64,000 bases of DNA from CAVPDE01 sp963707125 (lineage in GTDB: Bacteria; Desulfobacterota; DSM-4660; Desulfatiglandales; HGW-15), in the NCBI GenBank assembly GCA_963707125.1, contig CAVPOU010000030.1, positions 9,519 to 73,518 of the forward strand, written 5' to 3'. Positions within the stretch are counted from its first letter, which is position 1, and each line of letters begins with the position of its first letter. The notes under the pieces are model-generated. The model had not been told where the DNA came from. It was given only the letters and a program-made list of their open reading frames with translations, and did no database searches. Positions 35,106 through 43,476 of the stretch are shown piece by piece. A program made the translations under genes and the position numbers.

Positions 35106-35344
35106 ATGCTGGAGCCCATGGAAAAGATGAAGAGGACAAAAAGCATTAAGCTTTACGGGGCAAAACTCGACCCTGCCGAGGTGGAGAGGCGGATGTCCAT
35201 GACCGTCGGGAGAGCTCTTCCAAGAATGAGAAATACATTCTGGAATCCAAGAAATACGGGATCAGGAGCAACCGCAAGGAGGTGAACATTCGCCTTGAAA
35301 GGATTGTGAGTTACTCGCTGCTCGAGGAGGTTACAGATTACTAG
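35106..35344 (+). pseudogene. Frameshifted small gene of unknown family
   Basis: MLEPMEKMKRTKSIKLYGAK followed by LDPAEVERRMSMTVGRA is open from 35106; after about 35212 the sensible continuation lies in another frame (SSKNEKYILESKKYGIRSN, RKEVNIRLERIVSYSLLEEV), ending at the TAG at about 35342. The two halves look like parts of one ~80-residue protein broken by a single indel. The family is unknown. Confidence 0.4.
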
Positions 35345-35367
35345 CCGAATCCCTTAAGGGGCTTGGA

Positions 35368-35622
35368 GTGGACGTCCGCTTTCGTGGGGATCTCGGCAGG
35401 GAACAAATCCTCCGCATTGCGAAGGAGGAGCGGAGAATCCTCTTAACCCAGGAGGAGCATGTCCTGGAATCACAAGAGATCGACCGGGTGATCGTTTTGA
35501 AGCCAGGATCGCTTCATGAGCAGGTCAATCAGGTCATGCGTCTGCTGGACCTCGGGGCGATAGTGGGAGGGAAAGAGAGATACCATGAACGGAAAAGGCA
35601 ACGAGATGCTTCAGAAAAATGA
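35368..35622 (+). CDS. Mut7-C/PIN-like RNase-domain protein, possibly 5'-truncated
   Basis: The frame (GTG start at 35368 after AAGGGG) encodes MDVRFRGDLGREQILRIAKE, ERRILLTQEEHVLES and NQVMRLLDLGA, matching the Mut7-C RNase domain, a PIN-related fold. The frame is open further upstream (LLAESLKGLG), which also fits the family, but no better start is seen, so the N-terminus containing the first acidic residue may be lost. It overlaps the next gene by 38 bp. Confidence 0.55.
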   Translation: MDVRFRGDLGREQILRIAKEERRILLTQEEHVLESQEIDRVIVLKPGSLHEQVNQVMRLLDLGAIVGGKERYHERKRQRDASEK

Positions 35623-36475
35623 AACCGTCTTATGGATTGAACGGACGGTTCGTGATTTTCTCAGCCATTCGCCGGAGAATACGCTCAGGAATCAGGCAAA
35701 GGATAGGGCCTTTGAGGAGGTAATCATCGGATTCTCAAAGGGAGATGACCCTCTGTACAATGCGTACAAAGAGCTTGTGGGACCTTTTCACTGGACACCC
35801 TTGGAGATCTTTAGCAGGACTTTTCCAGAGGTTGAAATCGAACCGGACGAACTCACGGTGATCGCCTGGGTTGTGGCTCACCACCCGCTCACCAAGGAGG
35901 ATAACCGGCGAGAAACATTCTATCCCTCCGAGCGATGGGCAAGGGCTCGCATTTTTGGGGAAGAGGTCAACGAGAAACTGAGAAGGCACGTGGTGACGGC
36001 GCTTGAAGCAGATGGCTACGCCGCTGTAGCTCCCGCACTCTCACCCCACTGGGAGCAGAAAGCCTCCGAGAAGTATGTCTTCGCATCGACGTGGTCGGAG
36101 CGGCACGCAGCCTATGCTTCGGGACTGGGCACCTTTGGTTTGTGTGACGGCCTGATCACGCCTCTCGGGAAGGCGGTGCGAGTAGGTTCCGTTATTGCTC
36201 GTATCAGGATTCCACCGACTCCGAGGCCTTACGCAGATCACCATGCTTACTGCCTCTTCTACTCGAAAGGCCTATGCAAGAAGTGCACGTCCCGCTGCCC
36301 GGTCGGGGCACTGACAGAGGCAGGGCATGACAAGATCAAGTGCCGCAGCCACGTGCGCCCTGTCACGGAGGAGTATGTGAAGACCCACTATGGATTCGAC
36401 GGCTATGGTTGCGGTCTCTGCCAGACCGGCGTCCCCTGTGAGTCTAAGATTCCCCTAGCCACGGAATCTCAGTAA
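35585..36475 (+). CDS. Epoxyqueuosine-reductase-like (QueG-type) Fe-S protein
   Basis: The 296-residue product contains HAAYASGLGTFGLCDGLITP, the cobalamin-dependent QueG/reductive-dehalogenase-like core, and a di-cluster ferredoxin region: CLFYSKGLCKKCTSRCPVGA, then GYGCGLCQTGVPCESKIP. It is likely a reductase using two [4Fe-4S] clusters and perhaps a corrinoid; true QueG is longer (~350 residues), so the substrate is uncertain. The ATG at 35585 overlaps the previous gene; an alternative ATG lies at 35606. The gene ends a short plus-strand run and converges with the DUF928 operon. Confidence 0.7.
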   Translation: MNGKGNEMLQKNETVLWIERTVRDFLSHSPENTLRNQAKDRAFEEVIIGFSKGDDPLYNAYKELVGPFHWTPLEIFSRTFPEVEIEPDELTVIAWVVAHHPLTKEDNRRETFYPSERWARARIFGEEVNEKLRRHVVTALEADGYAAVAPALSPHWEQKASEKYVFASTWSERHAAYASGLGTFGLCDGLITPLGKAVRVGSVIARIRIPPTPRPYADHHAYCLFYSKGLCKKCTSRCPVGALTEAGHDKIKCRSHVRPVTEEYVKTHYGFDGYGCGLCQTGVPCESKIPLATESQ

Positions 36476-36567
36476 TCAGTAAACAGTGAACAGTGAGCAG
36501 TGGGGAGCATGCACACAGGATTACTGTCTACTGATGACTGGCCACTGATGACTGGCCCTGTCTGGGC

Positions 36568-37377
36568 TCACTGAGCGGATCCCGCTTCTTTCATGTCGAA
36601 CTCGGCAGCCTCGTTCAATCCCACCTGTTCCAGCAGAGCAGCGCGCTGTTTTCGCAGGGAGAGATCTTTTGGTGACGCATTGATCCTGTCCGACACACCT
36701 GCCAGGGCATCGTACCATATCCCTTCCTCAGCCAGCACAAACGGCTGTTTTGCCTTTTCCGTTTGACGGAGTCTCTCAGACAGAGCGGCAGGAGGCGAAA
36801 CGACCTCGATCATGCCGCCGGACAGGATGTCTCTGGAGCGGCGATCCGGGTCCGTCACCACGGCCACGAACCATTTGTAGGGGACATTCTGGCGGAGTTG
36901 AACACCGTGGTCCGACAGACGGATGCACTGGAAGCCGGCTTTCTCCAGAGGTTTCAACCGCGCCTCCAAGACCGGCTTGACCGCATCTCTTTCCGTGATC
37001 GTGACTTCAATGGGATGAGTCGTTTTCCTGGAGATGAACCAGTACAGATGCGGCTGGCTTTGAAGGGTGACGGCCACATGGTCCGGTACCAGCACGGAGA
37101 GGGAAACGGGAGGTTCCAAGGAGACCCCTCGGGTTCCTCCGCCCACCCGGCCGCCTGGAGAACCGCGGAGCGGCGGTTTGTAAACAGGAATGTCCCCAGC
37201 GGTCTTGGTTTCTGCGGAGGTCACCGGTTGGGCCTTTTTTCCCTCTTTTCCTGTGGCCGATGGTTCTACTCCCGGTTGCTTCGCGGAGCCGGGGGCCTGT
37301 GCTCGCGCATGACTCGGAAAGGAAGCAAAAAGGAATGTCGCCAGAAAGATGAACGTCAACCTCTTGAATGATTTCAT
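36568..37377 (-). CDS. DUF928-domain exported protein
   Basis: The 269-residue product has a signal peptide (residues 1-26) and the DUF928 pattern PLRGSPGGRVGGGTRG, then VLVPDHVAVTLQSQPHLYWF, GVQLRQNVPYKWFVAVV, and a helical tail with KASPKDLSL-like and LLEQVGLNEAAEFDM motifs. DUF928 proteins recur in cyanobacteria and deltaproteobacteria beside CHAT, CHASE2 and filamentous-hemagglutinin genes; the biochemical role is unknown. Its ATG overlaps the stop of the cyclase gene (ATGA), making it the last gene of a five-gene operon. Confidence 0.8.
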   Translation of the reverse strand: MKSFKRLTFIFLATFLFASFPSHARAQAPGSAKQPGVEPSATGKEGKKAQPVTSAETKTAGDIPVYKPPLRGSPGGRVGGGTRGVSLEPPVSLSVLVPDHVAVTLQSQPHLYWFISRKTTHPIEVTITERDAVKPVLEARLKPLEKAGFQCIRLSDHGVQLRQNVPYKWFVAVVTDPDRRSRDILSGGMIEVVSPPAALSERLRQTEKAKQPFVLAEEGIWYDALAGVSDRINASPKDLSLRKQRAALLEQVGLNEAAEFDMKEAGSAQ

Positions 37378-39314
37378 GGGATCACCTCCTTGGGTCGGGG
37401 CTGAAGGGAAGAGGAATCCTCCCCCAGCACCCGGTAAATGGTAATCTTTTCTTCCTTACCCTTCAAGCTCACTTCTCCGATCCGCTCTGTCCGGAACTCA
37501 GGCCCCAGATATCGGAGAGTCGATTCGCCGATCAGAATTCGGCACAGGGCCTCCTTGCCCAGATCTTTGTCATAGCTCTCAAGCCTTGAGGCAATGTTGA
37601 TCGTATCCCCAATGGTCGTGTATTTCATCCTCTGAAAGCCTCCCAAAGCGCCGGCCACAGCAGGCCCCGTGTAGATCCCGATGCGCATTCCGACTTCCGG
37701 AAGCCCCTTCTCCTGCCAGTGGGCATTCAGGGGATGCATCTCCTTTTCCATGGCCAGCGCAGATCTCACCGCACCCAGAGCATCCCGGCGAATAACGGAT
37801 TCATTCTGCTCCGGCAAGGGCAGACCGAAGTTTGCCTTGATGCCGTCCCCGGCAAAGTCGTCGATGATGCCCCCGTGGTCCATGATGATGCCGGTCATCC
37901 GTTCCATGTAAATGTTGAGCCAGTCCATGAGGTCCTGAGGATCCATTTTCTCGGAGACCGTCGTAAATCCTCTCATATCGGAGAAAAAGGCGGTCATGAC
38001 GAGCTTTTGCGATCGAGGCCTGCCATTCTTGAGAAACTGCTCTCTCTGCTGCCACAGGGATTCAGCGACCTCTTTAGAAACATGCTTGGAAAAAATCTGC
38101 ATCAGAAGGGCGCGCTCTTTCCTCTCCAGGCTTGTCACATAAGCGGTGACGAGCGCTGCGGTGAGAAGGAAGGCGACCGCGGGAGGGGCGAGGGGAATCC
38201 ACCATCGATTCAAGAACGCCAAATAGGCGGAAAGACCGATGAGGAGAATCCCGGCTAAACCGAGACCGGAGAAGCGCCAGGCGGAGTGGGCCTTGAGCCC
38301 TGTAATGCCGCCGAGCAAACACCATAGGAAGATCCAGAGAATTTCCACCCTCTCCGTGAAGGTCGCAAGGGGTTGAATTCCTTCGATGCCTGCCCTGAGC
38401 AGCTGGCTGACCATGAGACCGTGAAGAAACACGCCCGGGACCTGCTGCGCCTCTGAAAACCCACGGCTGTAGGGAGTATAGAAAAAATCCTTGACGCTCT
38501 GGGCTGTGACGCCAATGAGAACGATCTTGTCGGTGATCGCCCTCGGGTTGATCTTTCCGGAGATAAGGTTTGAAAACGAATAGGATCGAAGCGGGGACGA
38601 GGGACCTTGATAGTCGAGCAAAAACTGATAGCCTCTCGCATCCGCCTTAACGTACCCGCCGTCGTTTTCTTCAAAGGGCCTGAACGTCACATTTCCCAAA
38701 CGGAGGTGCTGTGGATTCTGCTCATCCTGCCGTGGAACGATCCCCTCGGTCTGCAGATAGAGGAGGGCAAGCCTGAGTGCAAAGGAGTAAGCGGCGCCGT
38801 CCCCGTCATCCAGGAACAGGAGGCCTCTTCGAACGACTCCTCCTGGGTCGACGAGAATATCATTGAAGCCCACCCGATCCGTTCCCTTGAGAACAGGAGG
38901 GGGCCGAACCCCGCCTTCGCCGAACTTCATGGTCACGATGATGTTGGGGTTCTCCGAGAGCACAGTGTTCAGGGTTTCAGTGCCAGGCGGCACCGGGATA
39001 TCCCGGAAGATGTCGAGGCCGATGGCTCTCGGTTTGCTCTCTAGGAGGATGCCTAGGGCCTGGGTGAGAGTTTCGTCGGTGAGGGGCCACTGGCCGATGG
39101 AAAGAATGTCTTTTTCCGATGCCCGCACCACCGTGATGCGGGGATCATGGATGGAGGAACCGGGTTGCATGCGCACAAACCAGTCGTAAGCCGGGAGCTC
39201 CAGGAATTCGAGATTCCCGGCCCCCCTCACGCCTACGACGGCGAGAAAGACAAGGAGGCAACTGAGTGCAGCAGCGAAGATTGGATTCCGGATCATCTTG
39301 GTCAAGAAGCGCAT
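37374..39314 (-). CDS. CHASE2-domain adenylate/guanylate cyclase
   Basis: The start at 39314 follows GAGGAAGGTCTGGGA; 646 residues. Residues ~12-32 form a membrane helix, ~35-310 the extracytoplasmic CHASE2 sensor (PAYDWFVRMQPGSS, AIGLDIFRDI, KIVLIGVTAQSVKDFF), ~325-395 three membrane helices, and ~435-625 a class III cyclase with metal Asp446 (FFSDMRGF) and Asp490 (DDFAGDGIKANFG), and Asn573/Arg577 in GDTINIASRLE. All catalytic residues are present, so it should make cAMP or cGMP in response to an envelope signal. It sits between the CHAT protease (13-bp gap) and DUF928 (4-bp overlap). Confidence 0.88.
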   Translation of the reverse strand: MRFLTKMIRNPIFAAALSCLLVFLAVVGVRGAGNLEFLELPAYDWFVRMQPGSSIHDPRITVVRASEKDILSIGQWPLTDETLTQALGILLESKPRAIGLDIFRDIPVPPGTETLNTVLSENPNIIVTMKFGEGGVRPPPVLKGTDRVGFNDILVDPGGVVRRGLLFLDDGDGAAYSFALRLALLYLQTEGIVPRQDEQNPQHLRLGNVTFRPFEENDGGYVKADARGYQFLLDYQGPSSPLRSYSFSNLISGKINPRAITDKIVLIGVTAQSVKDFFYTPYSRGFSEAQQVPGVFLHGLMVSQLLRAGIEGIQPLATFTERVEILWIFLWCLLGGITGLKAHSAWRFSGLGLAGILLIGLSAYLAFLNRWWIPLAPPAVAFLLTAALVTAYVTSLERKERALLMQIFSKHVSKEVAESLWQQREQFLKNGRPRSQKLVMTAFFSDMRGFTTVSEKMDPQDLMDWLNIYMERMTGIIMDHGGIIDDFAGDGIKANFGLPLPEQNESVIRRDALGAVRSALAMEKEMHPLNAHWQEKGLPEVGMRIGIYTGPAVAGALGGFQRMKYTTIGDTINIASRLESYDKDLGKEALCRILIGESTLRYLGPEFRTERIGEVSLKGKEEKITIYRVLGEDSSSLQPRPKEVIP

Positions 39315-39327
39315 TCCCAGACCTTCC

Positions 39328-41652
39328 TCACAGCCAGTTGTTGATGAGAAGAAAAGGAGCCCAGTAACACGGATGATCATAACGCGGGTCCTTGAGCAAT
39401 GCAAGCTGGGCGGCCTGAAGGGCTAATGCTCTGGACACGCCGGGATTCTGAAGCCGGCGATAGAACTCCACCACGAGTCTGTAGGAGGCGGGATCACTGA
39501 CGTGCCAAAGCGTTGCCAGGGCGCTGCGGGCTCCGGCCCTGATCGCAATGCCGGCCAATCCCAGCGCCGCTCGATCGTCCCCGGCTGCCGTCTCGCACGC
39601 GCTCAGGGTCAGAAGATCCAGGGGCTCTTCCCGGAACCGGAAGAGGCCCACATAGTCGCCAAGACGATCCATGGTCAATCGCGCGTCAAAGGTAAGGAGA
39701 AAGCTGTCTTCCACATCGTTTCCGAAATGACCATGAGAGGCAATGTGGACGATGCTGTAGGGCTCTCTCCTCAATTCCTCTTCCACGCGGGCTGCAACAA
39801 AATCCTGGTTCAGGAGAGAACGGCCTCCGAGAAGCTGGTTGATCGCCTTGAGTTCGCCCGACACATAAGGGAGGCCGGGGAAATCCTGGACAGACTCGGT
39901 GAGACCGAGGGTCAGCACACTTACCTGGTCTCTTCTCAGCGGCTTTGGGTCGGTCAGATTGAGACCAGGGGTGATGGCGGTGGCGACCTGCTGGGCCAGG
40001 AATTCCTGCCCGTTATGAAGGGCAGCCATGGGGATCGTTCGAAGCGGGCCATCGGGAACAAAGACCAACGTATCTATTTTGTAGGCAGCGAGATCCTTCT
40101 CAAAGGGCCGGATCAGCCAGTCATAGAGCTTTTGTGCGTGAGGCAGGAACTCTTCCGTGGTCCGTTTTTCGACTTTGTTACGAAACTCCCGAACCTCTTG
40201 GGTCAGCCTCTCCATAGAGACCTTTACGGTGTATCTCCTGAGGGAGTCAGGGAAACGGACCAGGAGTTCCAGTCGGTCTTTAAGGAGAATCGGGTACACG
40301 ATCAGCGCCGTCTCAGAAAGAAGGTCCAGCTTTCTTTCCACATAACGGGCTGCATCCACACAGTCATCTTTGAAGTAGTCCCGCAACTCAAAGACCTTGA
40401 CGAGTTCAATGGCCTCTCTTGCTTCCGTGAGGTAGATCTGAGGGTTTTCCGTGGATGAGGCATGTTCCAGGAGGAGGTCCACATATTGTGAACAGAGGGA
40501 GCCGGCCGTTCTTCGGAAAGAGGAGTTGGAATCGGCATGGCAATCGGTCATCTCTTTTTGAATGGTCTGGAGATTGGCGATCGCATGGCGATAGGCTGCA
40601 ATGGATTCCTCGGGTTTTCCCATGCTTCTCAGGATTCGGCCGCTCTGCCACTGCCAGCGGTAGAGAGATTCCGGCGCATGAGAGCGCTGGGCGTAAAAAA
40701 TCGCTACTCTGGTGAGCTTCAGAGTTTCCTCAAGCCGGGCTTCGCTTTCATAGAGGCTGCCGAGATACCCATAAGCATAAGAGAGTGTCCGCAAATCACC
40801 GATCGCTTGGCTGACTCGAACGGCCTCGGTGAACGCCTCTGAAGCCAGAACCACCAAGGCAGTTTCCTGGCCTGGAATGTGGGTCTGCAGGTCGTTAGCC
40901 AGGAGGCCCGCATTGATAAGAGCGTGGGCCTTGTAGTAAGAATCCTCCAGTCCCCTGAGAAGAAGGAGGGCTTTGTCGATCCGGGATTTTGCTTCCCCGT
41001 AATGCCCCATGCTGAAGCACACGGTAGCGCTGTTGACCAGAGCCAGCGCAGCCGTGCCTCCTCTTTCTCGAACGATGGAGGCGCTTTCTTGGTAAGCCTG
41101 AAGCGCTTCCTCATACCTTTTTTGAGCAGCCAGAAGGTTTCCCAGGTTATTGAGGATCCTTGCGCTGAGGTCTGGATCGCCAAGGGGTCTCGCCATCCTG
41201 AGGCCTTCCTGAAGATAAAGATAGGCTCTCTCATTTTCCCCCAAACTGATAAGGATATTTCCCAGAAGGCCCAGGGCTTCAGCGGTTTGTCTTTCGTCTT
41301 TGCTCTGCTTGGCAAGGAGGAGAGCCTTTTCTATGGCCTTTAGGGCATCCTGGTGCTGTCCCAAACCCTGATAGGCTTGGGAGAGTCTTGTGAGGGCCTC
41401 ACCGTATTTTCCTTTGTTTCCACTCTGCTCGAATAGCCGGGCCGCTTCTGACCAGCTTGAGATGGCACTTGTAAAAGCGCCGTTCTTGAAAGAAACCGTC
41501 CCTTGTTCCATGAGGCTTTCGGCAGAAAGGGACGGCGCGTCCACGGGGCCGGGACCTCTTCCCTCTGCCTGGGTTTGGGAGGTGGAGCACGCCGCCGGCC
41601 CTCCAAAGCAGAGGCTCAACAAGAAAGGGAGATGAAAAAATCTTAATCTCAT
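39328..41652 (-). CDS. TPR-CHAT protease lipoprotein
   Basis: The 774-residue protein has a lipoprotein signal (LPFLLSLCFGGPAAC; Cys22), TPR repeats over residues ~40-370 (YGEALTRLSQAYQGLGQHQD, LNNLGNLLAAQKRYEEALQA), and a C-terminal CHAT caspase-like domain with the catalytic dyad His640 (HIASHGHF) and Cys686 (LTLSACETAAG). CHAT proteases cleave protein partners; the lipobox suggests an outer-membrane or periplasmic location. Its ATG follows the translocator stop directly (TGA then ATG). In this operon the secreted TpsA protein or the CHASE2 sensor are candidate partners; that is inference. Confidence 0.88.
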   Translation of the reverse strand: MRLRFFHLPFLLSLCFGGPAACSTSQTQAEGRGPGPVDAPSLSAESLMEQGTVSFKNGAFTSAISSWSEAARLFEQSGNKGKYGEALTRLSQAYQGLGQHQDALKAIEKALLLAKQSKDERQTAEALGLLGNILISLGENERAYLYLQEGLRMARPLGDPDLSARILNNLGNLLAAQKRYEEALQAYQESASIVRERGGTAALALVNSATVCFSMGHYGEAKSRIDKALLLLRGLEDSYYKAHALINAGLLANDLQTHIPGQETALVVLASEAFTEAVRVSQAIGDLRTLSYAYGYLGSLYESEARLEETLKLTRVAIFYAQRSHAPESLYRWQWQSGRILRSMGKPEESIAAYRHAIANLQTIQKEMTDCHADSNSSFRRTAGSLCSQYVDLLLEHASSTENPQIYLTEAREAIELVKVFELRDYFKDDCVDAARYVERKLDLLSETALIVYPILLKDRLELLVRFPDSLRRYTVKVSMERLTQEVREFRNKVEKRTTEEFLPHAQKLYDWLIRPFEKDLAAYKIDTLVFVPDGPLRTIPMAALHNGQEFLAQQVATAITPGLNLTDPKPLRRDQVSVLTLGLTESVQDFPGLPYVSGELKAINQLLGGRSLLNQDFVAARVEEELRREPYSIVHIASHGHFGNDVEDSFLLTFDARLTMDRLGDYVGLFRFREEPLDLLTLSACETAAGDDRAALGLAGIAIRAGARSALATLWHVSDPASYRLVVEFYRRLQNPGVSRALALQAAQLALLKDPRYDHPCYWAPFLLINNWL

Positions 41653-43392
41653 TCAAAATCCTGTGACAGCGATCTGAAAGTGGATTCCATCATCCTGCAG
41701 ATTATGATCAGGCGGATTGACGTCGACCAAGGCGTATCCCCAGTAGAACTCAAAGTCCAGCTTGAGCTCTGCCGGGGATTTCATGAGCGGAACCCCCCAG
41801 CGGAGACCCAGGCCAACGCTGTAAATGCTTCTTGGATAAAACGTGGGGAGGTCCTTGTTTTTTGCGTAGCCGTAATCTGAAAAAGGAACGAGCTGGAGAT
41901 ACTCTGCCCAGGCTGCGTTCTGAACAATGGGGATCCGCAGCTCCAGAGAGGCAATCATGGCCTGATCTCTGACCAGCAAGTTTTCGCGGTATCCCCGAAC
42001 CGTGTACCTGCCGCCGACCGCGATCTGTTCAAGAGGCAAAAGGGGTTGATTGGAGATCTGGACGTCTGTCCTGAACAGGAGTTGCGTGTCCCAGGTTTTC
42101 AGAACCCTGGCCCACTGAAACTGACCGAGCCAGGAGAGGAACCGGCCATCGGGTGTTAGGGAAGAGCCATGAACGGTGGCGTCCAGCGCATCGATTCCAA
42201 AACTGAATCTGGAGCGGGCAGCAAGCACTTCGTGCTGTGTCCTGTATATCCATTCCTGGGAGAACCGCAGAGCGGTCACGGCAGACTCACCGTTTTCCAC
42301 GCCCGGATAGAAGGAAAAAGGTTCTCCAAGGAGAAAGGTTTTGTCCTCAAGATAATTTCCTGTGAGAGCGACGGCAAATTCTTGGTTCAAGGTTCGATAG
42401 AGCGGTTGTCTCAGGGTGATTTCGTAGATGTTGCACCGGCTCTCCGTATCGAGGGGGTCGAAGACCTCATCAATCACATTGAAGTCGTTTTTCCTGTACC
42501 TCAGAAAGAGCGTCGTGTCGTGGACCGTGACAGGGAGACTGTACCACACATCAATCAGAGGATTCATCCCCTTGGATCGGCCATAGGTGAGATTCAGGAT
42601 ATCTCCATGGCCGGTCAGATTCTGGTGCGCCAGGGTGAGGACTCCCTGCTCGGCGCCCACCGACGGGGACTGGTAATTGTTGAATGCGAGCCAGGCATAT
42701 AAGGGGGTTTTCTCCTCCACATTGACTTTCAGGACGCTTTCCCCAGGCCGGGTCCCGGGTCTCATGTCGGCGTGAATACCGCTGATCCGTGGATCCTGCT
42801 GGAGAAATTGCAGCCGTTGCTGGAGAGGGTTCAGGTTGACCGGTGGGCCGGCGCCAATGGCCAACCGATCTTTAATATAGGAATCTCTGAACCACTTGTT
42901 TCCCTCGATCTCTATGGAGCTCAGTTTCCCTTCAACGATTTGAATGGTTACGATGCCGTCCACCACGGTCTGATCGGGAATGAAGGCGCCTGAGTTGATG
43001 AAACCATGATTGATGTAATAGAGCGTCAAAGCCCTGCGAAGAGCTTCCAGGTCTTCGCTGATCAGGGGCCGGTTCTCGTAAGGAGCGGTCACCTGGGAGA
43101 GCTCCTCTGGCGAGAAAACCGTGTTTCCTGTCACAACGATTTTCCTGACAAATACACCCTTGAGCAGAAGTTCGTTGGCTGCGGCCGGCGGGACAGACGG
43201 TGGAACAAGAGGCAGGGTCTCAAGGGAAGGGGTCAGAAGTTGCTCTCCAAGAAGATCCGGTCGCCTGTCTCCGGAGCGACCCGTGGGGTCAATGCGCGGG
43301 ATCACCCGCTGAGCAAAGACGGGAGCGCTTGTCAGCAGAATCGTGAGAATGGAAGTAAAGATCCATGCTTTAACACGTAAAGATCTGATCAT
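41653..43392 (-). CDS. TpsB/FhaC-type outer-membrane translocator (two-partner secretion)
   Basis: From the ATG at 43392 (MIRSLRVKAW) the product has 579 residues with a signal peptide ending at PVFAQ. Two POTRA domains follow (KGVFVRKIVVTGNTVFSPEE, TIQIVEGKLSSIEIEGNKWF), then a 16-stranded barrel of the Omp85 superfamily including the family motif GGRYTVRGYRE and a closing GIHFQIAVTGF. It secretes the TpsA protein encoded just upstream across the outer membrane. The ribosome site (GGGGAGAA) is close to the ATG; an upstream start adding 14 residues is less likely. Confidence 0.9.
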   Translation of the reverse strand: MIRSLRVKAWIFTSILTILLTSAPVFAQRVIPRIDPTGRSGDRRPDLLGEQLLTPSLETLPLVPPSVPPAAANELLLKGVFVRKIVVTGNTVFSPEELSQVTAPYENRPLISEDLEALRRALTLYYINHGFINSGAFIPDQTVVDGIVTIQIVEGKLSSIEIEGNKWFRDSYIKDRLAIGAGPPVNLNPLQQRLQFLQQDPRISGIHADMRPGTRPGESVLKVNVEEKTPLYAWLAFNNYQSPSVGAEQGVLTLAHQNLTGHGDILNLTYGRSKGMNPLIDVWYSLPVTVHDTTLFLRYRKNDFNVIDEVFDPLDTESRCNIYEITLRQPLYRTLNQEFAVALTGNYLEDKTFLLGEPFSFYPGVENGESAVTALRFSQEWIYRTQHEVLAARSRFSFGIDALDATVHGSSLTPDGRFLSWLGQFQWARVLKTWDTQLLFRTDVQISNQPLLPLEQIAVGGRYTVRGYRENLLVRDQAMIASLELRIPIVQNAAWAEYLQLVPFSDYGYAKNKDLPTFYPRSIYSVGLGLRWGVPLMKSPAELKLDFEFYWGYALVDVNPPDHNLQDDGIHFQIAVTGF

Positions 43393-43413
43393 TTCTCCCC
43401 GGCGGTCATGTGC

Positions 43414-43463
43414 CTCTCTCAAGGGGAGAGGCATGTGAAGGCTCTCCCCTTGGGTAAAGGGGA
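43414..43463. repeat. Tandem hairpins in the tpsA-tpsB gap
   Basis: CCTCTC-TCAAGG-GGAGAGG (near 43414-43432) and CTCCCCTT-GGGT-AAAGGGGAG (near 43443-43463) lie in the 84-bp gap. Such structures may reduce downstream expression or stabilise the exoprotein mRNA, as in other two-partner operons; they are also typical of dispersed REP-like repeats. Confidence 0.6.
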
Positions 43464-43476
43464 GGTGGAGGGGATT